From: Aquimarina longa SW024
Lineage (GTDB): Bacteria > Bacteroidota > Bacteroidia > Flavobacteriales > Flavobacteriaceae
NCBI RefSeq assembly: GCF_001401755.1
Contig: NZ_KQ474099.1
Location: 375,926-439,925, forward strand
DNA: 64,000 nucleotides
Direction of reading: 5' to 3'
A model generated the notes under the pieces. The model was not told the DNA's origin. It made no database searches and worked only from the letters and a program-made list of their open reading frames with translations. Every line of letters starts with the position of its first letter. Position 1 is the first letter of the stretch. This document shows positions 37,685 through 45,786 of this stretch, in pieces. A program made the translations under genes and the position numbers.

Positions 37685-38338
37685 ATGGAATTCATTTTAC
37701 GAGAAATAACATCTACAAATTGGCTTACTGCTATCATTATTGTGTGCCTAATATTACTTGTCATTGCTAAAAAAGTAAATGCATTACGCTTTACGGATTT
37801 TATAATGCTTTTTAGCAATAGTAAGTATATTTTATCTCACCAAAAGTCGAATAAATTATCTTCTTTATTTAACTCTATCTTACTTTTATTTCAGATAATT
37901 TCGATATCATTATTTTTATACCTCTGCTTTGATGTTTTTAAATGGCAAGTTACATCAGACGAATTAACATTATATTTTAAAATTTCGATTATATATACTG
38001 TTATTATCATTTGTAAATTACTTATAGAAAAAATTATAGCAACTATATTTTCTATAGATTCGGTAATTGATGACTATTTATTTCATAAAGTTTCTTACCG
38101 TAATTTTATGGGAGTACTACTATTGCCTATTAATATTATATGTATATACACATTACAACCTTCCAGAATTTTGTTTATTGTACTGATTATTTTACTAATT
38201 CTGGTAAATATAATTACACTCTTTTCTTTTTATAAAAAAAATGAAAATATTATTTTAAACCAGTTGTTTTATTTTATTTTGTATCTTTGCACACTTGAAA
38301 TCGCACCCTATTTTATACTATATAAGCTTATTGGTTAA
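37685..38338 (+). CDS. DUF4271 integral membrane protein
   Basis: 217-aa protein with about six hydrophobic helices. The pattern NWLTAIIIVCLILL at the start and LYLCTLEIAPYFILYKLI at the end fits DUF4271 of Bacteroidota, which I recall usually precedes a uroporphyrinogen-III synthase gene, as here (33-bp gap). Function unknown. Its 3' part contains a probable internal promoter for the next gene. Confidence 0.85.
   Translation: MEFILREITSTNWLTAIIIVCLILLVIAKKVNALRFTDFIMLFSNSKYILSHQKSNKLSSLFNSILLLFQIISISLFLYLCFDVFKWQVTSDELTLYFKISIIYTVIIICKLLIEKIIATIFSIDSVIDDYLFHKVSYRNFMGVLLLPINIICIYTLQPSRILFIVLIILLILVNIITLFSFYKKNENIILNQLFYFILYLCTLEIAPYFILYKLIG
38282..38289 (+). promoter_or_regulatory. Internal -7 box ahead of the hemD-like gene
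   Basis: TATCTTTG, exact TAnnTTTG, lies inside the DUF4271 coding region 82 bp upstream of the hemD-like start. It could allow separate expression of that gene. Confidence 0.4.
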
Positions 38339-38371
38339 TTAGTAGGATCTTTACAAAAAGAAAGAAAATAT

Positions 38372-39118
38372 ATGAAAGTGAAAACAATTTTGGTTTCACA
38401 GCCGGAGCCTAAAGTGGAAAATTCACCTTATTTTGATTTAGAAGAAAAGGAAAAAGTAAAAATAGACTTTATCCCCTTCATTCATGTAGAAGGAGTTGAC
38501 GCAAAGGAAGTAAGATTACAAAAAGTAGATTTATCAAACTACACGGCTATTATTCTTACTAGTCGTAATTCTGTTGATCATTTCTTCAGAATAGCAGATG
38601 AGATGCGCTACAAAGTACCTGACTCACTTAAATATTTTTGTCAAAGTGAGGCAGTAGCATATTATTTACAAAAATATGTTGTGTATCGAAAAAGAAAAAT
38701 ATATGTTGGAAAACGTACTTTTCAGGAATTATCTCCTTTAATCAAAAAATATAAGAATGAAAAATTCTTATTACCATCATCTGACAAATTAAAGCCAGAA
38801 ATCCCTGAAACATTAGATAGCCTAAAAGTAGAATGGAAGCAAGCGGTTTTTTACAAAACAGTAGTGAGCGACCTTTCTGATTTAAGAGATGTTTTTTATG
38901 ACATCTTAGTCTTTTTTAGTCCGTCCGGAATACAATCTCTTTTTGAGAATTTTCCTGATTTTAAACAAAACAATACTAGGATTGCTGTTTTTGGAAACTC
39001 AACTGTTAAAGCTGCTAAAGAGCATGATTTAACCGTAAACATACAAGCCCCTACTCCAGAAACTCCATCAATGACGATGGCACTTCAAAAATACATTAAA
39101 GAGGCTAATAAAAAGTAA
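38372..39118 (+). CDS. hemD: Uroporphyrinogen-III synthase family protein
   Basis: 248-aa protein with the two-lobed HemD pattern. TAIILTSRNSVDHFF near 55-70 and DILVFFSPSGIQSLF near 165-180 are the matching lobe motifs, and IAVFGNSTVKAAKEHDL near 205 closes the second lobe. The enzyme cyclises hydroxymethylbilane to uroporphyrinogen III for haem. HemD sequences diverge strongly and other haem genes are not next to it. The function is therefore probable rather than certain. A strong terminator follows. Confidence 0.85.
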   Translation: MKVKTILVSQPEPKVENSPYFDLEEKEKVKIDFIPFIHVEGVDAKEVRLQKVDLSNYTAIILTSRNSVDHFFRIADEMRYKVPDSLKYFCQSEAVAYYLQKYVVYRKRKIYVGKRTFQELSPLIKKYKNEKFLLPSSDKLKPEIPETLDSLKVEWKQAVFYKTVVSDLSDLRDVFYDILVFFSPSGIQSLFENFPDFKQNNTRIAVFGNSTVKAAKEHDLTVNIQAPTPETPSMTMALQKYIKEANKK

Positions 39119-39158
39119 TTTCCTTTATTTTATAAACAACTAAAGGAAGTAACACTAA

Positions 39159-39191
39159 AAAAAGCTCTGAAACTACGTTTCAGAGCTTTTT
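39159..39191. terminator. Bidirectional terminator between hemD and pckA
   Basis: Perfect 15-bp arms (AAAAAGCTCTGAAAC and complement) with a 3-nt loop, in the gap between two convergent genes; A and T runs on either side suit both directions. Confidence 0.9.
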
Positions 39192-39218
39192 ACATATTAT
39201 ACTATAGTCTCCTATTTA

Positions 39219-40835
39219 CTAAAAAGAATATCGCTGAGGTCCTCCTCTTCTAATTTCTTCATTAGCATAAGCTTCGAATTTTTTAAAATTCTCTCTAAAA
39301 GCATTTGTTAGTTTAAATGCAGTCTTGTAATATGCTTCATCATCATTCCAAGTCGCCCTAGGACTTAAAACACTTGTAGGAACACCAGGACATTCTCTAG
39401 GTTGTGCTACTCCAAACACAGAATGTATATGGTATTTGTCATAAGAATACGATCCTAAGTGTCCATCTAATACCGCATTAATCATGGCACGAGTATATTC
39501 TAATTTCATTCTAGTTCCTACTCCATAAGATCCACCAGACCACCCAGTATTAACCAACCAAACATTCACTCCAGTATCATTCATTTTTTTAATTAGCATC
39601 TCAGCATATTTAGCAGGATGTAATGGCATAAAAGGAGCTCCAAAACAAGCAGAAAAAGAAGGTGTAGGCTCTACAACACCAGCTTCTGTTCCTGCAACTT
39701 TAGCAGTATATCCGGATATAAAATGGTATGCAGCTTGGCTTGGTGTTAACTTAGAAATTGGAGGGATCACACCAAAAGCATCAGCTGTTAAAAAGAATAT
39801 ATTCTTTGGATTTTTTCCCACTGAGGGCTCTTGAATATTTTCTATATGATGAATAGGGTAACTAACTCTAGTATTTTGAGTAATCGATGTATCTGCAAAA
39901 TCAACCTCGGCATTATCACCAATTATCACATTTTCTAAAATTGCTCCTTTTTTGATAGCCCCATATATTTCTGGTTCTTTTTCTGACGAAAGATCTATTA
40001 CTTTTGCATAGCACCCTCCTTCAAAATTAAATATTGTATTTTCTTTGGTCCATCCATGTTCATCATCCCCTATTAACTTACGGTTAGGATCTGTTGATAG
40101 TGTTGTTTTTCCTGTACCCGAAAGCCCAAAAAATATAGCCGTATCTCCGTCTTTTCCTACATTGGCAGAACAATGCATAGGAAGTGAATCTTTATAAACA
40201 GGCAAAATAAAATTTAATGCCGAAAAAATACCTTTTTTGATCTCTCCTGTATAACCGGTTCCTCCAATAAGTGCTATTTTTTTAGAAAAATTTAAAATCG
40301 CAAAATTATGCTGACGTGTCCCATCAACAGAAGCATCTGCCATAAAACCTGGTGCATTGATAATTGTCCATTCTGGGTCAAAATCTTTCAACTCTTCATT
40401 TGTTGGCCTTAAAAACATATTGTAGGCAAACATATTAGACCAAGGATATTCATTAATCACTCGTATATTCAGTCTGTATTCTGGATCTGCACATGCGTAA
40501 CTATCTCTTACAAATATCTCTTTCCCAGAAAGATACTTCGTCACTTTATCATACAATGCATCAAATGCATCTTGTTCAAAAGGAATGTTAATGTTTCCCC
40601 ACCAAACTTTGTCTTTGGTGATATCATCTTTAACAATAAAACGATCCATTGGAGAGCGACCTGTAAATTCCCCAGTATTAATTGCCAGAGCGCCTGATTT
40701 TGTAATTTTTCCTTGTTTTTTTTGCACTATTTCTTCCTGAAGATCTTCAGGAGATAATTGGTAGCGCATTGTAGCATTTTCAATACCGTAGTGCTTTAAC
40801 GAAAACGTTTTCGTAATTGGGTACAGTCGTTCCAT
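39219..40835 (-). CDS. pckA: Phosphoenolpyruvate carboxykinase (ATP)
   Basis: Converts oxaloacetate and ATP to phosphoenolpyruvate, the entry step of gluconeogenesis. The P-loop GLSGTGKTTLS, the metal site LIGDDEHGW, GRSPMDRF near the N-terminus and NTGWSGGSYG near 425 identify the ATP-type enzyme. About 538 aa is usual. An upstream in-frame ATG at 40868 would add 11 residues, but the TAGTTTTG promoter box occupies 40866-40873, so ATG 40835 is the real start. Confidence 0.96.
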   Translation of the reverse strand: MERLYPITKTFSLKHYGIENATMRYQLSPEDLQEEIVQKKQGKITKSGALAINTGEFTGRSPMDRFIVKDDITKDKVWWGNINIPFEQDAFDALYDKVTKYLSGKEIFVRDSYACADPEYRLNIRVINEYPWSNMFAYNMFLRPTNEELKDFDPEWTIINAPGFMADASVDGTRQHNFAILNFSKKIALIGGTGYTGEIKKGIFSALNFILPVYKDSLPMHCSANVGKDGDTAIFFGLSGTGKTTLSTDPNRKLIGDDEHGWTKENTIFNFEGGCYAKVIDLSSEKEPEIYGAIKKGAILENVIIGDNAEVDFADTSITQNTRVSYPIHHIENIQEPSVGKNPKNIFFLTADAFGVIPPISKLTPSQAAYHFISGYTAKVAGTEAGVVEPTPSFSACFGAPFMPLHPAKYAEMLIKKMNDTGVNVWLVNTGWSGGSYGVGTRMKLEYTRAMINAVLDGHLGSYSYDKYHIHSVFGVAQPRECPGVPTSVLSPRATWNDDEAYYKTAFKLTNAFRENFKKFEAYANEEIRRGGPQRYSF

Positions 40836-40865
40836 AAAAATTATGTTGTGTTTGTTATGTACATG

Positions 40866-40900
40866 CAAAACTATAAATAATAATTACACTAACCGACAAA
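40866..40900 (-). promoter_or_regulatory. pckA promoter
   Basis: Minus-strand -7 box TAGTTTTG (40866-40873) with TTTG (40897-40900) upstream at a spacing of 23 bp, slightly longer than the usual 19-21. The box is 30 bp before ATG 40835. Confidence 0.5.
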
Positions 40901-40903
40901 AAA

Positions 40904-41302
40904 TCACTTAATCTTTAGTAATGAAATTAAAAAGAAAATCCATCCCAATATTAATAGAAAACCTCCTAAAGGAGTAACAAAACCAATACTTGACAAAGAA
41001 ACTCCTATAATTTCGTCTATTACTAAAAGATATATTGATCCTGAAAAAAGGGTTATTCCCCCTATAAAAAAATAAAAAATACGTTTTTTTATAACATCTT
41101 GCAAAACAGACATATTCCCCAAAATAACACAAATAATAGCATGATACATTTGATATCTCACTCCGGTAGTAAAAGAAGCAATGCTTCTAGAATCTACAAA
41201 TTTTTGTAATCCATGAGCTCCAAATGCTCCTAAAAGCACTGCTAGCAAACCCAGAACAGCACCTGTAATCAAAATTGTTTTATTTATAGATGTTTTATCC
41301 AT
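40904..41302 (-). CDS. DUF423 small membrane protein (YgdD-like)
   Basis: 132-aa protein with four hydrophobic helices and the DUF423 pattern: GAVLGLLAVLLGAFGAHGL near 15-33, TGVRYQMYHAIICVI near 47-61 and TPLGGFLLILGWIFFL near 110. Members are inner-membrane proteins of unknown function. It is followed by the pckA promoter region, so it is probably a single-gene unit. Confidence 0.88.
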   Translation of the reverse strand: MDKTSINKTILITGAVLGLLAVLLGAFGAHGLQKFVDSRSIASFTTGVRYQMYHAIICVILGNMSVLQDVIKKRIFYFFIGGITLFSGSIYLLVIDEIIGVSLSSIGFVTPLGGFLLILGWIFFLISLLKIK

Positions 41303-41441
41303 AATTGACTATAATAACTATTAAACTTTATAATTTAGACATATATTTAAGAAAAATATAATGAATCTCTAATAATTGAGCACTTGTTTTTTAGGGTATT
41401 CACTACATTCGTATCAAAGTTATTAAAATATCCACACAGAT

Positions 41442-42812
41442 ATGCGAAAGATCTTAGTTATTGGCGCAGGTAAATCTACTGCTGTTTTAATTAAATATTT
41501 TCAAGATAAATCTATCTCAGAGAATTTACATATTACTATTGGTGACATTTCTATTAAAAATGCTACCAGTCTAGCCGGAAACCATCCGAATACAAAAGCA
41601 GTTCTTTTAGATGTTTTTAATCAAAATTCTAGAGAAAAAGCCATTCAGGATGCAGACATTGTAGTATCAATGCTCCCTGCACGATTTCATATCGAAGTAG
41701 CCAAAGATTGTTTGAAGTATGGAAAATCGATGGTTACTGCATCTTATGTTAGTCCAGAAATGCAAGAACTAGATAATAAGGTTCGTGAAAAAGGACTTGT
41801 TTTTATGAATGAAATCGGTGTAGATCCTGGTATTGACCATATGAGTGCAATGCAAGTTATAGATCGTATACGAAACCAAGGAGGGAAAATAATTTTATTT
41901 GAATCCTTTACTGGTGGCTTAATAGCTCCTGAAAGTGACACTAATCTATGGAATTATAAGTTTACTTGGAACCCCCGCAATGTTGTTATTGCAGGGCAAG
42001 GTGGAGCGGCAGAATTTTTACAGGAAGGTACTTATAAATACATTCCTTATCATAAGCTATTTAGAAGAACAGAGTTTCTTGAAGTAGAAAATCATGGTCG
42101 TTTTGAAGCCTATGCAAATCGAAACTCTTTAAAATATCAAAGTATTTATGGATTAGAAGACATCCTAACCTTATATCGAGGAACAATCAGAAGGGTAGGT
42201 TTTTCTAGAGCGTGGAACACTTTTGTGCAGCTAGGTATGACTGCGGATGATTATACTATAGCAAATTCAGAACATATGAGTTATCGTGATTTTACAAATT
42301 CTTTTCTTGCTTATTCACCTTCTGATTCTGTAGAACTTAAACTTCGCCATTATCTAAAGATTGATCAGGATGATATCATGTGGGATAAGCTTTTAGAGCT
42401 TGATCTTTTTAACCCTGATAAAAAAATTGGGATCCCTAATGCCACACCTGCGCAAATTCTTCAGAAAATATTAATGGATAAATGGTCTCTAGACAAAGGA
42501 GATAAAGATATGATTGTAATGTATCATAAGTTTGGGTATGAGCTTAATGGTCAATACAAGCAAATAGATGCAACAATGGTTAGTATCGGAAAAGATCAGA
42601 CATATACGGCTATGGCTAGAACCGTAGGACTACCTGTAGCAATCGCAGCTTTGCGCATCTTAAACAAGCAAATTACATTAACAGGAGTTCAAATCCCTAT
42701 CCAAGAAGAAGTCTATAATCCCATATTAAAAGAACTCGAAGAATATGGGATCGTTTTTAATGAAAAAGAGTGCGACTATCTGGGGTATAATCCTGATGGT
42801 GTAAAAGGATAA
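41442..42812 (+). CDS. Saccharopine dehydrogenase family protein
   Basis: 456-aa oxidoreductase. The Rossmann start ILVIGAGKSTAVLIKYF is at residues 3-19, followed by DIVVSMLPARFHIEVA near 72-87 and NEIGVDPGIDHMSAM (about 122-136), which are strong saccharopine dehydrogenase/reductase marks. The C-terminal domain (about 135-430) has the LSDH fold pattern. The expected reaction is interconversion of saccharopine with lysine or glutamate semialdehyde intermediates in lysine degradation. It precedes an Lrp-type regulator gene on the same strand. Confidence 0.9.
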   Translation: MRKILVIGAGKSTAVLIKYFQDKSISENLHITIGDISIKNATSLAGNHPNTKAVLLDVFNQNSREKAIQDADIVVSMLPARFHIEVAKDCLKYGKSMVTASYVSPEMQELDNKVREKGLVFMNEIGVDPGIDHMSAMQVIDRIRNQGGKIILFESFTGGLIAPESDTNLWNYKFTWNPRNVVIAGQGGAAEFLQEGTYKYIPYHKLFRRTEFLEVENHGRFEAYANRNSLKYQSIYGLEDILTLYRGTIRRVGFSRAWNTFVQLGMTADDYTIANSEHMSYRDFTNSFLAYSPSDSVELKLRHYLKIDQDDIMWDKLLELDLFNPDKKIGIPNATPAQILQKILMDKWSLDKGDKDMIVMYHKFGYELNGQYKQIDATMVSIGKDQTYTAMARTVGLPVAIAALRILNKQITLTGVQIPIQEEVYNPILKELEEYGIVFNEKECDYLGYNPDGVKG

Positions 42813-42962
42813 AATATCATCGCTACCACAACATCAAAGGATTATACATCTATTACAAAAACTTCTATGCTATTATTTACATTTTAAATCAAAAAACAAT
42901 ATTATTATTTCAATAGTAAACCATTAATTGTATTTTTAGTTCACAATTGTAACTCTACTCTT

Positions 42963-43433
42963 ATGAAAAGCACAACTAATAATCTAAAAATTGATGGTAT
43001 TGATAAAGATATTTTACGGAATCTGATAGAAGATGCCAGAAGACCTATTCTAGAGATCGCCAGAAAAATAGGAATCTCAGGAGCTGCTATTCACCAAAGG
43101 CTTCGCAAGCTTGAGGCTTCTGGGCTTATCGTTGGATCAAAATTTATTATTGATCCAAAAGTATTAGGGTATAAAACAATGGCATTTGTAGGTGTGTATT
43201 TAGATAAAGCTGTTAGCAATCCTAGAGCTGTAAATCAATTACGGGATATCCCTGAAGTTATCGAATGTCATTACACTACGGGGAATTGGTCTATTTTCAT
43301 CAAAATATTATGTAAAGATAATGAGCATCTAATGAATGTATTAAATAAAAACATTCAGGTTATAGAGGGTGTTTCTAGAACAGAGACCTTTATTTCATTA
43401 GATCAGCAAATAGATCGACAGATTAAAATATAA
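42963..43433 (+). CDS. Lrp/AsnC-family transcriptional regulator
   Basis: 156-aa regulator. The N-terminal winged helix (about 12-65) includes DKDILRNLIEDARRPILEIA and the recognition region GISGAAIHQRLRKLEASGLI. The C-terminal RAM/AsnC ligand domain (about 75-150) has VGVYLDK and YTTGNWSIFIKI. Such proteins sense amino acids as oligomers. Its place 150 bp after the saccharopine dehydrogenase gene suggests control of lysine metabolism, which is inference. Confidence 0.92.
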   Translation: MKSTTNNLKIDGIDKDILRNLIEDARRPILEIARKIGISGAAIHQRLRKLEASGLIVGSKFIIDPKVLGYKTMAFVGVYLDKAVSNPRAVNQLRDIPEVIECHYTTGNWSIFIKILCKDNEHLMNVLNKNIQVIEGVSRTETFISLDQQIDRQIKI

Positions 43434-43471
43434 CGTTTCTTCTGGTTTTATCCTACCGTAACGTTAAAGGG

Positions 43472-44167
43472 TCATCGATTTCTTCTCCCCATAAAAATAG
43501 AAATAAAATATAGTAGTGTTGCCAAGGAACCTAAAGCTGCGACCACATAAGTACGTGCAGCCCATTTTAGTGCATCTTTTGCACCTGCATGTTCTTGAGC
43601 AGTAACCATATTATTATTTTCTAACCATGCCAATGCTCTATTACTAGCATCATATTCTACAGGCAATGTTATGAATGCAAACAGTGTTGTTATTGCAAAT
43701 AAAATGATCCCTACCAAAAAAACCATTCTTCCAAAAACCATCCCCGATGCAGAAAGAACAAGTCCCCCCATAATCACATAATTAGAGAATTTACCTGCTA
43801 TTCCTACAACTGGTACAATCTTAGATCGCATTGTTAACCAGTTATATGCGGTGGCATGTTGTACTGCATGACCACACTCATGAGCAGCAACCGCGGCGGC
43901 GGCGGCATTACGTTGGTTATAAACTCCTTCACTTAGATTTACTGTTTTATTTGCTGGGTTATAATGATCTGTAAGCATCCCTGGGGTAGAAACAACTTTT
44001 ACATCACGTATTCCTTTATCTGCTAACATTTTAGTCGCAATCTCTGCGCCACTCATTCCGTTTTGTAAAGTAATTTTTGAATATTTTTTAAATTTACTTT
44101 TGAGCTTATTACTTACATATGAACTCACCAAAAAAATGACTCCTGCAATAATATAATATCCCATCAT
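43472..44167 (-). CDS. YugP-like zinc metallopeptidase, membrane-bound
   Basis: 231-aa protein of the neutral zinc metallopeptidase family (Zn_peptidase_2). It has an N-terminal membrane helix, then the zinc site AAHECGHAVQH (HExxH variant HECGH, about 91-101). Downstream are hydrophobic helices (about 115-180) and PVEYDASNRALAWL, the conserved third-ligand region. Substrate unknown; likely membrane-protein quality control. It converges with the Lrp gene. Confidence 0.92.
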   Translation of the reverse strand: MMGYYIIAGVIFLVSSYVSNKLKSKFKKYSKITLQNGMSGAEIATKMLADKGIRDVKVVSTPGMLTDHYNPANKTVNLSEGVYNQRNAAAAAVAAHECGHAVQHATAYNWLTMRSKIVPVVGIAGKFSNYVIMGGLVLSASGMVFGRMVFLVGIILFAITTLFAFITLPVEYDASNRALAWLENNNMVTAQEHAGAKDALKWAARTYVVAALGSLATLLYFISIFMGRRNR

Positions 44168-44252
44168 AACTATATACTTTTTTATTTTATTAAACCTACT
44201 TTATATACTCATTATAGTATATCGATGCATTAAAGTTACTATTTTAAAACAC

Positions 44253-44281
44253 AAAAACCTCGCCATAATAGCAAGGTTTTT
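44253..44281 (-). terminator. Hairpin terminator downstream of ald
   Basis: Arms AAAAACCT (44253-44260) and AGGTTTTT (44274-44281) extended by a GC pair near the loop, 36 bp past the alanine dehydrogenase stop on the minus strand. Confidence 0.65.
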
Positions 44282-44316
44282 GATCAAATAAACTTGAGTT
44301 AGCCAATAAATCGAGT

Positions 44317-45432
44317 TTAATTCAAATATTCATTTACATCTTTTAAAGGAAGATCAAACGCTTCTGATATTGCAGGATATACAACATCTCCATTAATTAC
44401 ATTTAATCCTTTTTGAAGTGATAGGTTTTCTGCACAAGCCTTTTTCCAACCTTTATTTGCTAATTGCACAGCATATGGCAGCGTAACATTAGTTAACGCT
44501 AAGGTTGATGTGTATGGCACTGCTCCTGGCATATTTGCCACAGAATAATGTACGATATCATCAATAATATAGACAGGATCTTGATGTGTTGTTGGTTTTG
44601 TAGTTTCAAAACAACCTCCCTGATCTACTGCTACATCTACTATAACAGTTCCTGGGCGCATATCTTTAAGCATATCTCTAGTGATTAATTTTGGTGCTTT
44701 TGCACCTGGTATTAACACTCCTCCGATAATTAAATCAGCATCTTTTATATGTTTTCTGATATTATACTCATTAGAGTATTCAGTCTTTACATTAGCTGCC
44801 ATTACATCATCTAAATATCGCAATCTTTTCATACTAATATCCAGAATTGTTACATCAGCTCCCATTCCTGCAGCCATTTTTGCAGCTTGGGTTCCTACTA
44901 CACCACCTCCCAATACTACTACTTTTGCTGGTGGAACTCCAGGGACGCCACCTAGAAGAACTCCTCTTCCTTTTAATGGTTTTTCCAAAAATTTAGCTCC
45001 TTGTTGAATCGACATACGCCCTGCAACTTCACTCATGGGAGTTAATAGGGGTAAGCTACGATCTGGATCTTCAACAGTTTCATAAGAAACACAAACAGAT
45101 TCACTTGCAATCATAGCATTCGTTAATGCTTCTCCTGATGCAAAATGAAAATATGTAAATACCAACTGATCTTTTTTGATCAACGTATATTCTGGCTCAA
45201 TAGGCTCTTTTACTTTGATAATCATTTCTGCAGTACTATATACTTCTTCTATTGTAGGTAAAATTTTAGCACCTGCATTAATATATTCTTCATCTCCAAA
45301 ACCACTTTGAAGACCTGCACTCTGTTGTATAAAAACAGTATGCCCATTGCTAACGAGTTCCATTGTTCCGGCAGGGGTTACTCCTACTCTATTCTCGTTA
45401 TTTTTGATCTCTTTAGGAACACCTATTATCAT
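44317..45432 (-). CDS. ald: Alanine dehydrogenase
   Basis: NAD-dependent oxidative deamination of L-alanine to pyruvate, or the reverse. The start MIIGVPKEIKNNENRVGVTPAG is the canonical N-terminus and fixes ATG 45432; longer in-frame starts (TTG 45504, ATG 45492) would add an atypical hydrophobic leader. Later motifs are KVKEPIEPE (about 72-80), the NAD site VVLGGGVVGTQAAKMA near 170 and DVAVDQGGCFETTKPT near 268. About 371 aa is standard. Confidence 0.95.
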   Translation of the reverse strand: MIIGVPKEIKNNENRVGVTPAGTMELVSNGHTVFIQQSAGLQSGFGDEEYINAGAKILPTIEEVYSTAEMIIKVKEPIEPEYTLIKKDQLVFTYFHFASGEALTNAMIASESVCVSYETVEDPDRSLPLLTPMSEVAGRMSIQQGAKFLEKPLKGRGVLLGGVPGVPPAKVVVLGGGVVGTQAAKMAAGMGADVTILDISMKRLRYLDDVMAANVKTEYSNEYNIRKHIKDADLIIGGVLIPGAKAPKLITRDMLKDMRPGTVIVDVAVDQGGCFETTKPTTHQDPVYIIDDIVHYSVANMPGAVPYTSTLALTNVTLPYAVQLANKGWKKACAENLSLQKGLNVINGDVVYPAISEAFDLPLKDVNEYLN

Positions 45433-45634
45433 ATTCTTATTTTTTGGGTCGAAAATAATTTTTTTTATGAAAAAAAACAATAAATACGCCATTAAAATAT
45501 TCAATTGATAATTGAACTGTTATAAAAAAATAGAATCAGAAAAATATTTGTTAATTTTTATAGTGAAATAGGCGAATATCGTAGGAATTTTCTTGAAAAT
45601 TTCTCAGCACTCCGACATTGTTTCTCTGCACTCC

Positions 45635-45671
45635 AAAAAATAAAGCATTCTTTTAGAATGCTTTATTTTTT
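45635..45671 (-). terminator. Hairpin terminator downstream of leuS
   Basis: Perfect 16-bp arms AAAAAATAAAGCATTC (45635-45650) and complement (45656-45671), 5-nt loop, outer T run; 116 bp beyond the leuS stop on the minus strand and ahead of ald. Confidence 0.8.
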
Positions 45672-45786
45672 TTCTATTGAAATCTCTCTTTTATATTATA
45701 TCGAGATTACAAGTTTTTTCCATCTAAATACCACTGGGTATGGTTTAATTTATAAAAAATTACATTCTTTACAGCTACTAATTTAT

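Noticed and set aside
40836..40868. Upstream ATG start for pckA
   Set aside because: It overlaps the pckA -7 box and adds residues not seen in the family.
41416..41423. CAAAGTTA as a -7 box for the DUF423 gene
   Set aside because: It matches TAnnTTTG on the minus strand but lies over 110 bp upstream without a -33 element; too weak to list.
45433..45504. N-terminal hydrophobic extension of alanine dehydrogenase
   Set aside because: Cytoplasmic enzyme; homology begins exactly at the ATG at 45432 and the extension is AT-rich leader.
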